Source of the DNA: an uncultured Clostridia bacterium
GTDB taxonomy: Bacteria; Bacillota; Clostridia; Christensenellales; Borkfalkiaceae
Direction: 5' to 3'
DNA length: 64,000 nucleotides
NCBI GenBank assembly: GCA_947627015.1
Contig: CANQUL010000001.1
Span: forward strand, 25,232-89,231
The position numbers and the translations under genes were made by a program. The notes under the pieces are model-generated. The model was given only the letters and a program-made list of their open reading frames with translations, made no database searches and was not told where the DNA came from. How positions within the stretch are numbered: position 1 is the first letter of the stretch; each line of letters begins with the position of its first letter. Positions 1 through 7,981 of the stretch are shown here, one piece after another.

Positions 1-139
1 AATACACGATGATCGCACCGATGGCGCGCGGACCTTGGAAGATCGCCGAGACGAGGTTGAAGTTGAAGATCCCGAAGAGTCCCCAGTTGATCGCTCCCGT
101 CAGTACAAGGATATACGAGATAAGATTTGCAATGACCAT
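1..139 (-). CDS. DUF378 family membrane protein (N-terminal part, cut by window edge)
   Basis: Absent from the ORF track as a minus-strand gene; found by reading the reverse strand. It starts at an ATG ten bases behind a GGAGGC ribosome site and encodes MVIANLISYILVLTGAINWG and onward, open through the window edge (46 codons visible). The hydrophobic first helix followed by a TGAINWGL motif is characteristic of the small DUF378 (YuzA-like) two-helix membrane proteins, usually 60-80 residues, so most of the gene is seen. The function of the family is unknown. Family call is by motif recall only. Confidence 0.8.
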   Translation of the reverse strand, partial: MVIANLISYILVLTGAINWGLFGIFNFNLVSAIFQGPRAIGAIIVY

Positions 140-213
140 TGTTTGCCTCCTAAGGCCATTGTGTGCAGTCGGAGAGAGGTTATTCGCATGGGGGCGATTT
201 ATGGGAACCATAC

Positions 214-245
214 GAAAAAAAGCGCCGCGGATCGCGGCGCTTTTC
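214..245 (-). terminator. Rho-independent terminator of the surface protein gene
   Basis: A perfect 9-bp stem (AGCGCCGCG / CGCGGCGCT) with a GAT loop, followed on the minus strand by a run of T. It begins about 11 bases past the stop codon of the gene at 256-2808. Confidence 0.9.
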
Positions 246-255
246 GGACGGAAGG

Positions 256-2808
256 TCAATCCTTCTTGTTCTTTTCTTTGGAGCCCTTGAGGGTGGAGAG
301 GTCGACTTCGGCGATCTGCTCTTCCTTGGGCTTGACGAACCAGACGACGAGGATGGCGACCCCGAGGACGGCGGAGATGGCAAAGAGCACGATGGGAACA
401 ATGTTGTTCTCGAGCCACTTGCTCGTTCCCGCGATGACGTCGGACTGGTTCCGGATATAGATGACCTGATAGGCGGTCTTGGTCGTGTTGACGAGGTACG
501 CATCCGTGACCTGCACCTGCACGATGTAGTATCCGCGGTCGGGGGGAACAAAGCTCAACGACGAGTCGGGATTCCACGCATATTTGTTATCCGATTCATC
601 CCAACGGTCGGTCCCCTCTTCGAGTTCGGAGTTGTACTTGTCGATCTCGCGGAGGATCTTGGCCTCGCCGTCCGCCTTCTCGTCGTCGCTCTTGCGATAC
701 TGCTCGACGTATGTGTCGATGTTCTTGACGAAGTCGGAGTATTCGGGCCTTGCCTCTCCTTCGGCAAGCGCGGACTCGTTGAAGTAGTAGAGGGTGTATT
801 CCTTTTCGTACCCGTCGAGCGCGATGATGTCGAAGTCGGTGATGGTATAGGTGCGTTCGCGTGCACCCTCGGTCTGTTCGCCCGCATCCTCGATGGAGGG
901 CCCTTCGTAGTCGATATAGAAGTGGAATTCGGGCACGTTGGGGATGTCCCATACGTTGGAGGAGCTGAGCATGACGAGCTCGCCGTCCTCGTCGTAATAC
1001 TTCATGGCGTTGCCGGCTGCATCCTGCGCAATGACGCGGAAGCGATACTCGCCGAGCTTGTCGACTTCGAAGCGAAGGTTGTTGTAACGCAACGACGTGG
1101 AGCTCGATGCACTGCTGCCCGACTGTGCCTGCGGACGATAGTAGTAGATGCTGAACCGGAGATTTCTGTAATCGGCGTAGTCGCTCTTGATGAGGTCGCG
1201 GAGGGACGGGAGGTAGAAGTACGCACCGTCGCCCGCGCTGACTTTCTCGGCCGCCGCGGTGACGGCTTCCTGATACTTGTCCCGTGCGGTCTTTCCGTTC
1301 TCGTCGGCGTTGACGATCTGATTGTCGCCCTTGCCGTTCTCGGCGGCCGCGTCGGGTTCCACTGCCGTAAGATCGGTATAGACGGGACCTTCCGCTTCGA
1401 GGTCGACCTTGATGTAGTCGAAATAATTGCTCCGGAAGTCCTCGATGTCCTTCTTTTTGCCGTCGCACGTTGTGGCTTCCTCGCCCTCTTCGGCGGGCTT
1501 GGTATGCGTTTCGTCGTCGGTCATGGCCGCATATTCCTCGGCGGTGAACTCCTTCCCGCACTTGGAGCAGACATATCCGCCCGTGTAGGAGTCGTCACCC
1601 AGTTTCTGTATGACCGAATCATTGGCGGCGTACCAGGTGAGGTACACATAGTAGTTGCTGTGCGTGCCGTCGTTGAGCAGGAAGCGGATGGAGACGTATG
1701 CCTCCTTGTCGCCCGTGTCGCTCGTGGGCATAAAGTAAGTAGTCGTACGCAGCGTGCCGTAATCCTTGCTGTTCAGCTCGGCGGGCTTGTGCCAGGTGGT
1801 GAGGTTGCCCTCTGCATCCTTGTCCTTCTTGGCCATGAAGTAGCTGCGCTCGGGCGTGATCACGTCGCGGCAGACGTCGATGGCCTCATAGGTGAGACTG
1901 AACCGCTGGCCGAGGCGGAAGGAATAGACGGCTTCGGAAAGAACGAGCACGGGAACGGCGTCGTCCTCGACACGGTCATCCGAACCGACCTTCATGGTCT
2001 GGCCGTTCAGGGACTTCATGAGGAGCTTGAAGTTCGGCTCTTCCTCGCTTCCCGATGCGGGAAGGTCGACCTCGAATGTGAGAGGCGTGCGGGGCGTGGA
2101 TGCAGAGGAGGAGAGATATTCGAGATAGTAACCGCCGATGTTGGTGAACGTTCCGACCTTTTCGGCAGTGCCGTCGCCGACCTTGACACAGATGTCGAAC
2201 TCGCCGGAGTTTTGGGTCGCCGCGCTCGCAAAGGAGACGGTGATGTCCTGCTCCTGCGTATAAGCTATATTGTGGATCACATCCTTGTAATCGGTGTCCT
2301 CTTCGTCATAGGAGGAATCGCGCACGGCGACGTCGAGGCCGGAAGTTTCGGCCTTTTTGAATACGAGACGGTTGGTGGAGAGCCCTTCCTTGGTGATGTT
2401 CTCCTCCGCGCTCTCGAACTTGAGTTCAATGGACGTGAAGTCGAGCGTGGGGAGCGCAAAGGACATGGAGAAGAACTTCTCCTGCCCGGGATTGGCCCAT
2501 TCGCTCTCGGTCCCCTCTTCCGCCGCTTCGAACCAGCGGAGCGCGAGATCGCGGCGGTAGTGCACGAGCCCGCCGTCGGTGAAGGTGAACTGGACATAGT
2601 AATCGGTATCCGCCGAGGCGTCCGTCTCGGGTCTGTTCGTGCCGACTTCGCCGCCGATCCCTGCGGAGAAGATGGCCGTCGGCGCGTACGTTGCCGCGTT
2701 TGCGGTGAGCCTTGCGGGGGAAAGAGATGCGATCGCAAAGCTCAAAAAGACCGCAAACATTGCAATGAGAGATACGATCGTGATCGAACGAAGGTTTTTC
2801 TTGCTCAT
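256..2808 (-). CDS. Secreted, C-terminally membrane-anchored surface protein, unknown function
   Basis: 850 residues from the ATG at 2808. That start (MSKKNLRS) has GGGAG eight bases upstream; the longer ORF-track start is a TTG overlapping the ribosome site. A signal peptide covers residues 1-35, ending near ANA. The ectodomain is rich in beta-type sequence with short aromatic segments (FHFYIDYEGP, RGYYIVQVQV) reminiscent of Ig-like or cadherin-like surface domains, but I cannot name a family. Around residue 410 there is a CSKCGKEF knuckle followed after about 30 residues by another Cys. One membrane helix lies near residues 799-822, followed by a charged tail of about 25 residues (KPKEEQ...KNKKD). 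Anchoring is by this helix, since no LPXTG is present. It has its own promoter and terminator, so it is monocistronic. Confidence 0.75.
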   Translation of the reverse strand: MSKKNLRSITIVSLIAMFAVFLSFAIASLSPARLTANAATYAPTAIFSAGIGGEVGTNRPETDASADTDYYVQFTFTDGGLVHYRRDLALRWFEAAEEGTESEWANPGQEKFFSMSFALPTLDFTSIELKFESAEENITKEGLSTNRLVFKKAETSGLDVAVRDSSYDEEDTDYKDVIHNIAYTQEQDITVSFASAATQNSGEFDICVKVGDGTAEKVGTFTNIGGYYLEYLSSSASTPRTPLTFEVDLPASGSEEEPNFKLLMKSLNGQTMKVGSDDRVEDDAVPVLVLSEAVYSFRLGQRFSLTYEAIDVCRDVITPERSYFMAKKDKDAEGNLTTWHKPAELNSKDYGTLRTTTYFMPTSDTGDKEAYVSIRFLLNDGTHSNYYVYLTWYAANDSVIQKLGDDSYTGGYVCSKCGKEFTAEEYAAMTDDETHTKPAEEGEEATTCDGKKKDIEDFRSNYFDYIKVDLEAEGPVYTDLTAVEPDAAAENGKGDNQIVNADENGKTARDKYQEAVTAAAEKVSAGDGAYFYLPSLRDLIKSDYADYRNLRFSIYYYRPQAQSGSSASSSTSLRYNNLRFEVDKLGEYRFRVIAQDAAGNAMKYYDEDGELVMLSSSNVWDIPNVPEFHFYIDYEGPSIEDAGEQTEGARERTYTITDFDIIALDGYEKEYTLYYFNESALAEGEARPEYSDFVKNIDTYVEQYRKSDDEKADGEAKILREIDKYNSELEEGTDRWDESDNKYAWNPDSSLSFVPPDRGYYIVQVQVTDAYLVNTTKTAYQVIYIRNQSDVIAGTSKWLENNIVPIVLFAISAVLGVAILVVWFVKPKEEQIAEVDLSTLKGSKEKNKKD

Positions 2809-2866
2809 GGAAACTACTCCCAACGGGCGTGGCCGCCCGAATCGTTTTTTCGAAAATATCTTTTAT

Positions 2867-2895
2867 ATTTTACACGAAATTTTGCCTTCCGTCAA
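2867..2895 (-). promoter_or_regulatory. Sigma-A promoter of the 256-2808 surface protein
   Basis: TTGACG, 17-bp spacer, TAAAAT on the minus strand. The start site would be near 2860, giving a leader of about 50 bases that contains a GGGCG/CGCCC hairpin ahead of the ribosome site. Confidence 0.75.
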
Positions 2896-2923
2896 GCGGT
2901 AATACCCGTTTTCGCGGAGAAAT

Positions 2924-3661
2924 TCAAAATTTCACATATTTTTCGAACGAGAAAGTGCGCTCTTCGGCACGCATGGCGGCCCCGATGTCGAAGGCGCGCC
3001 ACGGAAGTTCCCCTTCGGGAGGCTCCGCCATAAAGCGCATGCGCTCCTTGAGGACGGGATGCGTGAAGGCGAGCGAATAGGCCCACAGGCCGAGCTTGCC
3101 CTTTTTGGCGTCGGGCCCGCCGTAGCGTTGGTCGCCGTAGAGCGGATGCGAGATGCCGGCCATCTGGACGCGGATCTGGTGCGACCGTCCCGTATGCAGA
3201 CGGATGTCCGTGAGGCAGTAGCCGCCCTTTTCCTCGAGGGCCGCATAGTCGAGCACGGCGAGCTTGGCGCCGTCCGTCCCCTGCGTGGAGAGGTACACCG
3301 TGTTGTTGACGGTATTCTTTTTGAGCCAGTTGACGAGCCGTCCGCTCCGCTCCTCGGGCGTGCCGCGCACCACGGCGAAATACCGCTTGGAGAAGTCGCC
3401 CGACTTCATCTGTTCGGACAGCCGTGCCGCCGCCTTGCTCGTCTTGGCAAAGACCATGACGCCGCCCGTGGGACGGTCGAGCCGATGCACGAGCCCCAAA
3501 AAGACGTTGCCCTTCTTGTCATAGCGGACGCGGAGGTCCTCTTTGAGGAGGTCAAGAAGATTTTCGTCGCCGCTCTCATCGGGGCAACAGGCGAGATTCT
3601 GCTCCTTAACGACGACGAGGAGATGGTTGTCCTCATACAGCACAATGGGTTCATAAGTCAT
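2924..3661 (-). CDS. RluA-family 23S/tRNA pseudouridine synthase
   Basis: 245 residues from ATG 3661 (MTYEPIVLYED); the N-terminal 64 residues of the ORF track are out-of-frame shadow of the upstream gene. The catalytic motif VHRLDRPTGG with its Asp, and the HTGRSHQIRVQ and HPLYGDQRYGG segments, identify the RluA/RluC/RluD family. It has no N-terminal S4 domain, so it resembles the short, single-domain members (RluA/TruC-like) and its exact target uridine cannot be read from sequence. GGGAGG lies 11 bases before the start. The start overlaps the end of the upstream methyltransferase by 11 bases, so the two are probably coupled in translation. The C-terminal FSFEKYVKF is an ordinary end. Confidence 0.9.
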   Translation of the reverse strand: MTYEPIVLYEDNHLLVVVKEQNLACCPDESGDENLLDLLKEDLRVRYDKKGNVFLGLVHRLDRPTGGVMVFAKTSKAAARLSEQMKSGDFSKRYFAVVRGTPEERSGRLVNWLKKNTVNNTVYLSTQGTDGAKLAVLDYAALEEKGGYCLTDIRLHTGRSHQIRVQMAGISHPLYGDQRYGGPDAKKGKLGLWAYSLAFTHPVLKERMRFMAEPPEGELPWRAFDIGAAMRAEERTFSFEKYVKF

Positions 3662-4520
3662 GGATGTAAATTCCTCCCGCACCGCAGGGAAGCGGGATGC
3701 CCTCCTCGGTCGGAAGCCCCACCTCGTACGCGTCGATCTTGCCCTCCCGCCGGATGCAGAGGGAAAGGATGTTGGAAAGCACGGCGGGTTGCAGGCCCGT
3801 CGTATAGCTGTTGATGAGAAAGAACAGGGGCATGTCCGAAAGAAGCTCGGCACAGAGGGACACGAAGGGGAAGAGTTCGGTCTCGATCTTCCACATCTCT
3901 CCGCCCGGACCCCGCCCGTAAGAAGGCGGATCCATGACGATGCCGTCGTAACGGTTGCCCCGTCTCAGTTCGCGCTGCACAAATTTTTTGCAGTCGTCGA
4001 CGATGTAACGGATCCCGCTTGCGATCCCCGACAGACGGGCGTTTTCGCCCGCCCGTTCGACCATGCCCTTGGCCGCATCGACGTGCACGACCTCGGCGCC
4101 TGCCTTTGCAAGGGCGACCGTGGCGCCGCCCGTATAGGCAAAGAGGTTGAGGATGCGGGGCCTTCTGCCCGCTTGAACGGCCTGTCTGACGAGCGCCGAC
4201 GTCCGTTCCCAATTGACGGCCTGCTCGGGAAACAGCCCCGTATGCTTGAAGCCCATGGGCTTGATGCGGAACCTGAGGTCCTTGTAGCCGATCTCCCAAC
4301 TCTCGGGGATGGGCCGCCGGTATTCCCAATTGCCGCCGCCCTTTTCACTCCTGTGATAGACGGCCGCCAGCCCGGGATAGGAAAAGAGATCGCGCTGCGC
4401 CTTCCAGATGACCTGCGGATCGGGCCGCAGGAGAACGATCTCCCCCCACCGCTCGAGCTTATACCCGTCGCCCGTCGCAAGGACGGAATATTCGCGCCAA
4501 TCTTCTGCGATCCGAATCAT
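3651..4520 (-). CDS. Class I SAM-dependent methyltransferase (RlmI/RlmK-like)
   Basis: 289 residues from ATG 4520 (MIRIAEDWREY). Residues 1-100 form the beta-rich lead-in seen in RlmI-type enzymes, followed by the SAM-binding motif I NLFAYTGG, an acidic residue after motif I (VVHVDAAKGM), and the catalytic motif IV DPPSYGRG. This DPPSYGRG signature is shared by enzymes that methylate bases in rRNA. No N-terminal PUA domain is visible, so it is a short relative rather than RlmI itself. It is the first gene of an operon with the RluA enzyme, a sensible pairing of two RNA-modifying activities. The start sits only six bases from a -10 box, with no room for a ribosome site (see findings). No other in-frame Met occurs before about residue 85. 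Confidence 0.85.
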   Translation of the reverse strand: MIRIAEDWREYSVLATGDGYKLERWGEIVLLRPDPQVIWKAQRDLFSYPGLAAVYHRSEKGGGNWEYRRPIPESWEIGYKDLRFRIKPMGFKHTGLFPEQAVNWERTSALVRQAVQAGRRPRILNLFAYTGGATVALAKAGAEVVHVDAAKGMVERAGENARLSGIASGIRYIVDDCKKFVQRELRRGNRYDGIVMDPPSYGRGPGGEMWKIETELFPFVSLCAELLSDMPLFFLINSYTTGLQPAVLSNILSLCIRREGKIDAYEVGLPTEEGIPLPCGAGGIYIHDL

Positions 4521-4526
4521 AACCCT

Positions 4527-4555
4527 ATTATAACGGTTCGCCCGCACTTTGTAAA
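4527..4555 (-). promoter_or_regulatory. Sigma-A promoter directly abutting a start codon
   Basis: TTTACA (4550-4555), exactly 17 bp, TATAAT (4527-4532) on the minus strand. Only six bases separate the -10 box from the ATG at 4520, so transcription should begin at or next to the A of the start codon. Confidence 0.85.
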
Positions 4556-4594
4556 GCAAAACCTTGCCGCGGCCGTGAATTTTTTTAAGGTGGA

Positions 4595-4622
4595 TAAAAA
4601 AACCGCCCGAACGGACGGCTTT
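4595..4622 (-). terminator. Terminator after the dipeptidase gene
   Basis: Minus strand reads GCCGTCC-GTTC-GGGCGGT (one G-U pair) followed by seven T. It closes the long priA-to-dipeptidase operon, 15 bases past the stop codon at 4638. Confidence 0.85.
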
Positions 4623-4637
4623 CCCGTGCGAAATTTT

Positions 4638-5570
4638 TCAGCGCAGGATTTCGGTAAGAACGCGCTGTGCGTTGCGGAAGGCGATCTTTTCTGCCGTCGC
4701 AAAGCCGAACCGCGCCGTGAATTCCTCCAAAAGGCGCGGCATCTCTGCCGCATTCCCGAGATAAGGATTGGGCGGGATGCCGTCGAAGTCGCTGCCGAGG
4801 GCGAGCACGTCCGGCCCACCCATGTCCAAGATATGCCCTGCGTGGGCGAGGATCGCCGCATGCTGGTCCGCCGCGCTTTTTCCGTCGGACAGGAAATCCG
4901 CACAGAACACGAGCCCCACTGCGCCGCCGCAGTCGGCAAGCGTACGGATCTGCCCGTCGGTCAGGTTGCGGGCATGCGGATAAACGGCGGCCGCCCCCGA
5001 ATGACTTGCGACAAAGGGGATGCCCGTCTTTCGGCTGTCCTCCGCGACCTCGAAAAAGAGTTTGTCGCTCCCGTGCGAGACGTCGATGAGCATGCCGAGC
5101 TCCCGCATGCGCGCCGTGACTTCCCTGCCGAAGCGGGTGAGCCCGTGCTGTGTTTCACGCTCTCTATGGCACCCATATCCGAAGGAACGCTTCCGATAAT
5201 TTACAAAGTTGGGCCATCCGAGTTCGTTCGGGTCATTCCAGACGAGCGTGAGAAGGCGCACGCCGCGGCGGTAGAGCGCGTCGAGACGGTCGAGGCTCCC
5301 CTCCAGTGCTCCGCCGCCCTCCACCGTGAGAAGCGCGTGGATCCCGTCTCCGTCAAGGTCCGATGGCGAACGGACGCGCCGATACCCTTCCCGTTCGCAC
5401 ATTCCGTCGAATTTTTCGCAGAGGGCGACCGTCCCGCAAAAGTCGGGCTTCTCCGAAAAGGCCGCAAAACACTGCAAGAGACACCCGCCCGCGGCGAGCA
5501 GTTCGTGCGAGACCTGAAAGACGCCCTCCGTTTTCGTGAGGGCGTCGCAGTGCAGATCGATATATTTCAT
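4638..5570 (-). CDS. Membrane dipeptidase-type metallopeptidase (peptidase M19)
   Basis: 310 residues. It has the M19 zinc signature in order: IDLHCDAL near the N terminus (His-x-Asp ligands), the bridging Glu in LTVEGG, IDVSHGSDK and ASHSGA (two His), and the Asp in ALGSDFDG near the C terminus. Renal-dipeptidase relatives hydrolyse a wide range of dipeptides, including some with a D-residue at the C-terminal position. No signal peptide is present, so the enzyme is cytoplasmic. The start codon overlaps the stop of spoVM (ATGA) and has no ribosome site of its own, so it is expected to be translated by coupling to spoVM. It is last in the operon and followed by a terminator. Confidence 0.93.
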   Translation of the reverse strand: MKYIDLHCDALTKTEGVFQVSHELLAAGGCLLQCFAAFSEKPDFCGTVALCEKFDGMCEREGYRRVRSPSDLDGDGIHALLTVEGGGALEGSLDRLDALYRRGVRLLTLVWNDPNELGWPNFVNYRKRSFGYGCHRERETQHGLTRFGREVTARMRELGMLIDVSHGSDKLFFEVAEDSRKTGIPFVASHSGAAAVYPHARNLTDGQIRTLADCGGAVGLVFCADFLSDGKSAADQHAAILAHAGHILDMGGPDVLALGSDFDGIPPNPYLGNAAEMPRLLEEFTARFGFATAEKIAFRNAQRVLTEILR

Positions 5571-5632
5571 CGCTTGTAGAACAGCCGTACGATGCTTCCC
5601 ACGATGCGCGGGAGCCGGATACAGACGATCAT
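5567..5632 (-). CDS. spoVM: Stage V sporulation protein SpoVM
   Basis: A 21-codon gene too short for the ORF track: MIVCIRLPRIVGSIVRLFYKR. It matches Bacillus SpoVM in pattern, with I-(K/R)-L-P-(K/R) followed by G-x-I-V-R and a basic end, including the proline at position 8. SpoVM is an amphipathic peptide that recognises the convex forespore membrane and anchors the spore coat scaffold ATPase SpoIVA. The ribosome site is very strong (GAGGAGGTAAC). Position supports the call: in Bacillus spoVM directly follows thiN, as here. It overlaps thiN by ATGA at its start and the dipeptidase by ATGA at its end. Slightly shorter than the 26-residue Bacillus form, and it has a cysteine at position 4. Confidence 0.92.
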   Translation of the reverse strand: MIVCIRLPRIVGSIVRLFYKR

Positions 5633-6258
5633 GTTACCTCCTCGTTGATGATGACGAGCACGGATCCGCCGCTTACCCGAAACGAAAAACTCCCGTCCTT
5701 CGTCGTGAGATTGGAGACGCCGCGCGTGGAGCCGTAACGGAGCCAAAGGTCCCCCATCGGATATTTGAGGCCGTCCGTTCCCATTATATGCGCGTCGCCG
5801 CCGAAAGGCAACAGCGAGACGGTCTGCCCTTCTTTGCAGGGAAAGGTCTGCTCTCCCGTATCGCAGAGTACGATCTGTGCGCCGTTCGTCCGAAGTACGG
5901 CAAAGACGCCCGCCTTTTTCGCCTTGTACAGGAGGTGCAGATTGCCGAGAAAGTGGTCCTCGCGACCGCCTCCGCCGCCATAGATGACGATATCCGTGGC
6001 ACCCATGCCCAAAGCACGGTCTACGGCAAGCTCTCCGTCTGTCTCATTCTTCTCCGAAGGGAACCGCATGCGCGGCGCGGGGACGGGTGTCTCGGCAAGG
6101 GAATCGAAGTCGCCGAGATTTTCGTCGATGCGGACCTTGTCTTTGGCCCACGAATATGCCCCGTCGCAGCAGATGACGCAGGCCTCTTCCGCAGGGATCT
6201 TCCCTTTATACGGCTCGCCGTTCAGGAGGATGACGAATGATTTTTTCTCCCCGTTCAT
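5629..6258 (-). CDS. thiN: Thiamine pyrophosphokinase
   Basis: 209 residues from ATG 6258 (MNGEKKSFVILLNGE); the first 74 residues on the ORF track are shadow of rpe. The family pattern is clear: CCDGAYSWA, then GDFDSL, then ETDGELAVDRAL (the metal-binding TD in place of TD-x-x-x-A), and IYGGGGGREDHFLGNL (the GR-DH motif). The enzyme transfers pyrophosphate from ATP to thiamine to make thiamine pyrophosphate. The C-terminal half carries the usual beta-sandwich thiamine-binding domain (GVSNLTTKDGSFSF). It starts inside the end of rpe (ATGA overlap) and ends inside spoVM. Confidence 0.92.
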   Translation of the reverse strand: MNGEKKSFVILLNGEPYKGKIPAEEACVICCDGAYSWAKDKVRIDENLGDFDSLAETPVPAPRMRFPSEKNETDGELAVDRALGMGATDIVIYGGGGGREDHFLGNLHLLYKAKKAGVFAVLRTNGAQIVLCDTGEQTFPCKEGQTVSLLPFGGDAHIMGTDGLKYPMGDLWLRYGSTRGVSNLTTKDGSFSFRVSGGSVLVIINEEVT

Positions 6259-6902
6259 CCGCGGAGCCTCTCGATCGTCGCCGCCATATCGGAGGAACGA
6301 AACACGGCGCTGCCCGCGACGATGACGTTGGCGCCTGCCGCGATGACGTCCTTCACGTTCTCTTCGGTGATGCCGCCGTCCACCTCGATATCGAGATCGG
6401 GACGGCCGATCCGGATGCAGCGGTTGCGCAATGTCTCGATCTTTTTGAGCGTTTCGGGAATGAACTTCTGCCCGCCCCAACCGGGATGGACGCTCATGAG
6501 GAGCAGCATGTCCGCTTGTTCGGCCGCGGGAAAGAGCGCCTCTGCGGGCGTCTCGGGATTGATGACCGCGCTCTTTTTGATGCCGAAGGAGGCGATCCGT
6601 TCAAAGAGCGTTCCGATGTCGCATGCCTCCGCATGCACGGTGATGATGTCGGCACCCGCCGCGGCGAAATCATCGACATGGGTCTCGGGATGGAGCACCA
6701 TGAGATGGCAATCGAGGGGGAGCGACGTATGCGGACGCATGGCCTTTACCGCCTGTGCGCCGAAGGTGATGGGCGGGACGAAATTTCCGTCCATCACGTC
6801 GCAGTGTACAAGGTCGGCTCCGCTCCGCTCGAGGACGGAGACCGTCTCCCCGAGCCGCGAAAAGTCGCTTGCGAGAATGGATGGTGCGATCTTGATCTTC
6901 AT
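6255..6902 (-). CDS. rpe: Ribulose-phosphate 3-epimerase
   Basis: 215 residues from ATG 6902 (MKIKIAPSILASD), with GGGAGG seven bases upstream. The TIM-barrel motifs are textbook: SILASDF, HCDVMDGNFVPPITFG, DCHLMV, LLMSVHPGWGGQKF, DIEVDGGI and NVIVAGSAVF. His and Asp metal ligands (HCDVMD, CHLMV, VDGGI) are present. It interconverts ribulose 5-phosphate and xylulose 5-phosphate in the pentose phosphate pathway. In Bacillus it lies between rsgA and thiN; here it follows rlmN directly after 38 bases. Confidence 0.97.
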   Translation of the reverse strand: MKIKIAPSILASDFSRLGETVSVLERSGADLVHCDVMDGNFVPPITFGAQAVKAMRPHTSLPLDCHLMVLHPETHVDDFAAAGADIITVHAEACDIGTLFERIASFGIKKSAVINPETPAEALFPAAEQADMLLLMSVHPGWGGQKFIPETLKKIETLRNRCIRIGRPDLDIEVDGGITEENVKDVIAAGANVIVAGSAVFRSSDMAATIERLRG

Positions 6903-6940
6903 AAATACCTCCCTGTGAGCGGCGGGCAATGGCTTTGCGG

Positions 6941-7981
6941 CTACTCTTCCCGCGAAAGGTAGCTTGCTCGGAGCTGGCCGCAGGCGCCGCCGATGTCGGA
7001 GCCCATGCTTCGGCGGAGCGTGGCGGAGATGCCGCAGTCTGTGAGCGTTTTCAAAAATGCCTGCGCCGTCTCTTCCGAAGTCCCGCGAAGGTTGCGCTCC
7101 TTCACCTCGTTGAGACGGATGAGATTGACGTGGCAGGGCCTCCCCTTTAAGAGGGATGCGAGTGCATACGCATGGCCCATGTCCGCGTTTTCATCTTCGA
7201 TCAGTGAATATTCAAAGAGATAGCGGCGGCCCGTCTTTTCGAAATAGAGCGTACAGGCGTCGAGGATCTCCCGGATGGAGTAGCGTGCCGCGATCGGCAT
7301 GGTGCGGCGGCGTTCCTCATCCGTCGTCGCATGCAGCGAGACGGTCAGATTGAGCGGAATGCCCTCCTCCGCAAAGCGTCTCATCTCGGGCACGAGGCCG
7401 CAAGTCGAGAGACTGATGTTGCGCGCACTGATCCGGATGCCGCCCTCCGCCGTGACATTCCTCAAAAACCCGACCACATTCTCATAATTGTCGAACGGTT
7501 CGCCGCTCCCCATGAGGACAAGATTGGTGACGGCGCGGTCCTTCAGCGTTCCGCCCTCGGCACGGTTGACCGCGAGCACTTCGGAGAGGATCTCGCCTGC
7601 CGTGAGGTCGCGGATCCTTCCCCCGAGGGTTGAGGCGCAGAACTTGCACCCCATGCGGCATCCGACCTGCGTGGAGACGCACTGGGTGTTGCCGTACTGA
7701 TAGTGCATCCTCACACCTTCGATGAGGTTGCCGTCCGCGAGTTCGAAGAGATACTTTTCCGTTCCGTCCGGGGATCGAAAGACCTCGCGGATCCGGACGG
7801 GCTCGTCCTCGTAGACCGCAAGCAGTTTTTCGCGCATGGGAGCGGGAATGGGCAGCTCGGAAATGCGCTTCCCCTGCATGAGGCCGAGGTAGATCTGCTC
7901 GGCACGGAATTTTTTTTCACCCATCTCCCCGACGAGCGCGGAAAGCTCGGCATGGGAGAGGTCCTGTAAAATTTGTTTCAT
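6941..7981 (-). CDS. rlmN: Dual-specificity RNA methyltransferase RlmN
   Basis: 346 residues, the usual family length. The radical-SAM cluster motif CRMGCKFC is near residue 115, the second catalytic Cys near the C terminus is in DIGGACGQL, and LMGSGEPFDNY and SLHATTDEERRRTMP are conserved. RlmN makes 2-methyladenosine at 23S rRNA A2503 and tRNA A37. The start overlaps the rsmB stop by ATGA. In Bacillus the next genes would be prpC-prkC-rsgA; here rpe follows instead. Confidence 0.96.
   Translation of the reverse strand: MKQILQDLSHAELSALVGEMGEKKFRAEQIYLGLMQGKRISELPIPAPMREKLLAVYEDEPVRIREVFRSPDGTEKYLFELADGNLIEGVRMHYQYGNTQCVSTQVGCRMGCKFCASTLGGRIRDLTAGEILSEVLAVNRAEGGTLKDRAVTNLVLMGSGEPFDNYENVVGFLRNVTAEGGIRISARNISLSTCGLVPEMRRFAEEGIPLNLTVSLHATTDEERRRTMPIAARYSIREILDACTLYFEKTGRRYLFEYSLIEDENADMGHAYALASLLKGRPCHVNLIRLNEVKERNLRGTSEETAQAFLKTLTDCGISATLRRSMGSDIGGACGQLRASYLSREE

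Noticed and set aside
163-3033. 956-codon plus-strand ORF covering the surface protein gene
   Set aside because: It is antisense to a gene with signal peptide, ribosome site, promoter and terminator; its translation is low-complexity Val/Gly/Asp/Arg sequence typical of a shadow in GC-rich DNA.
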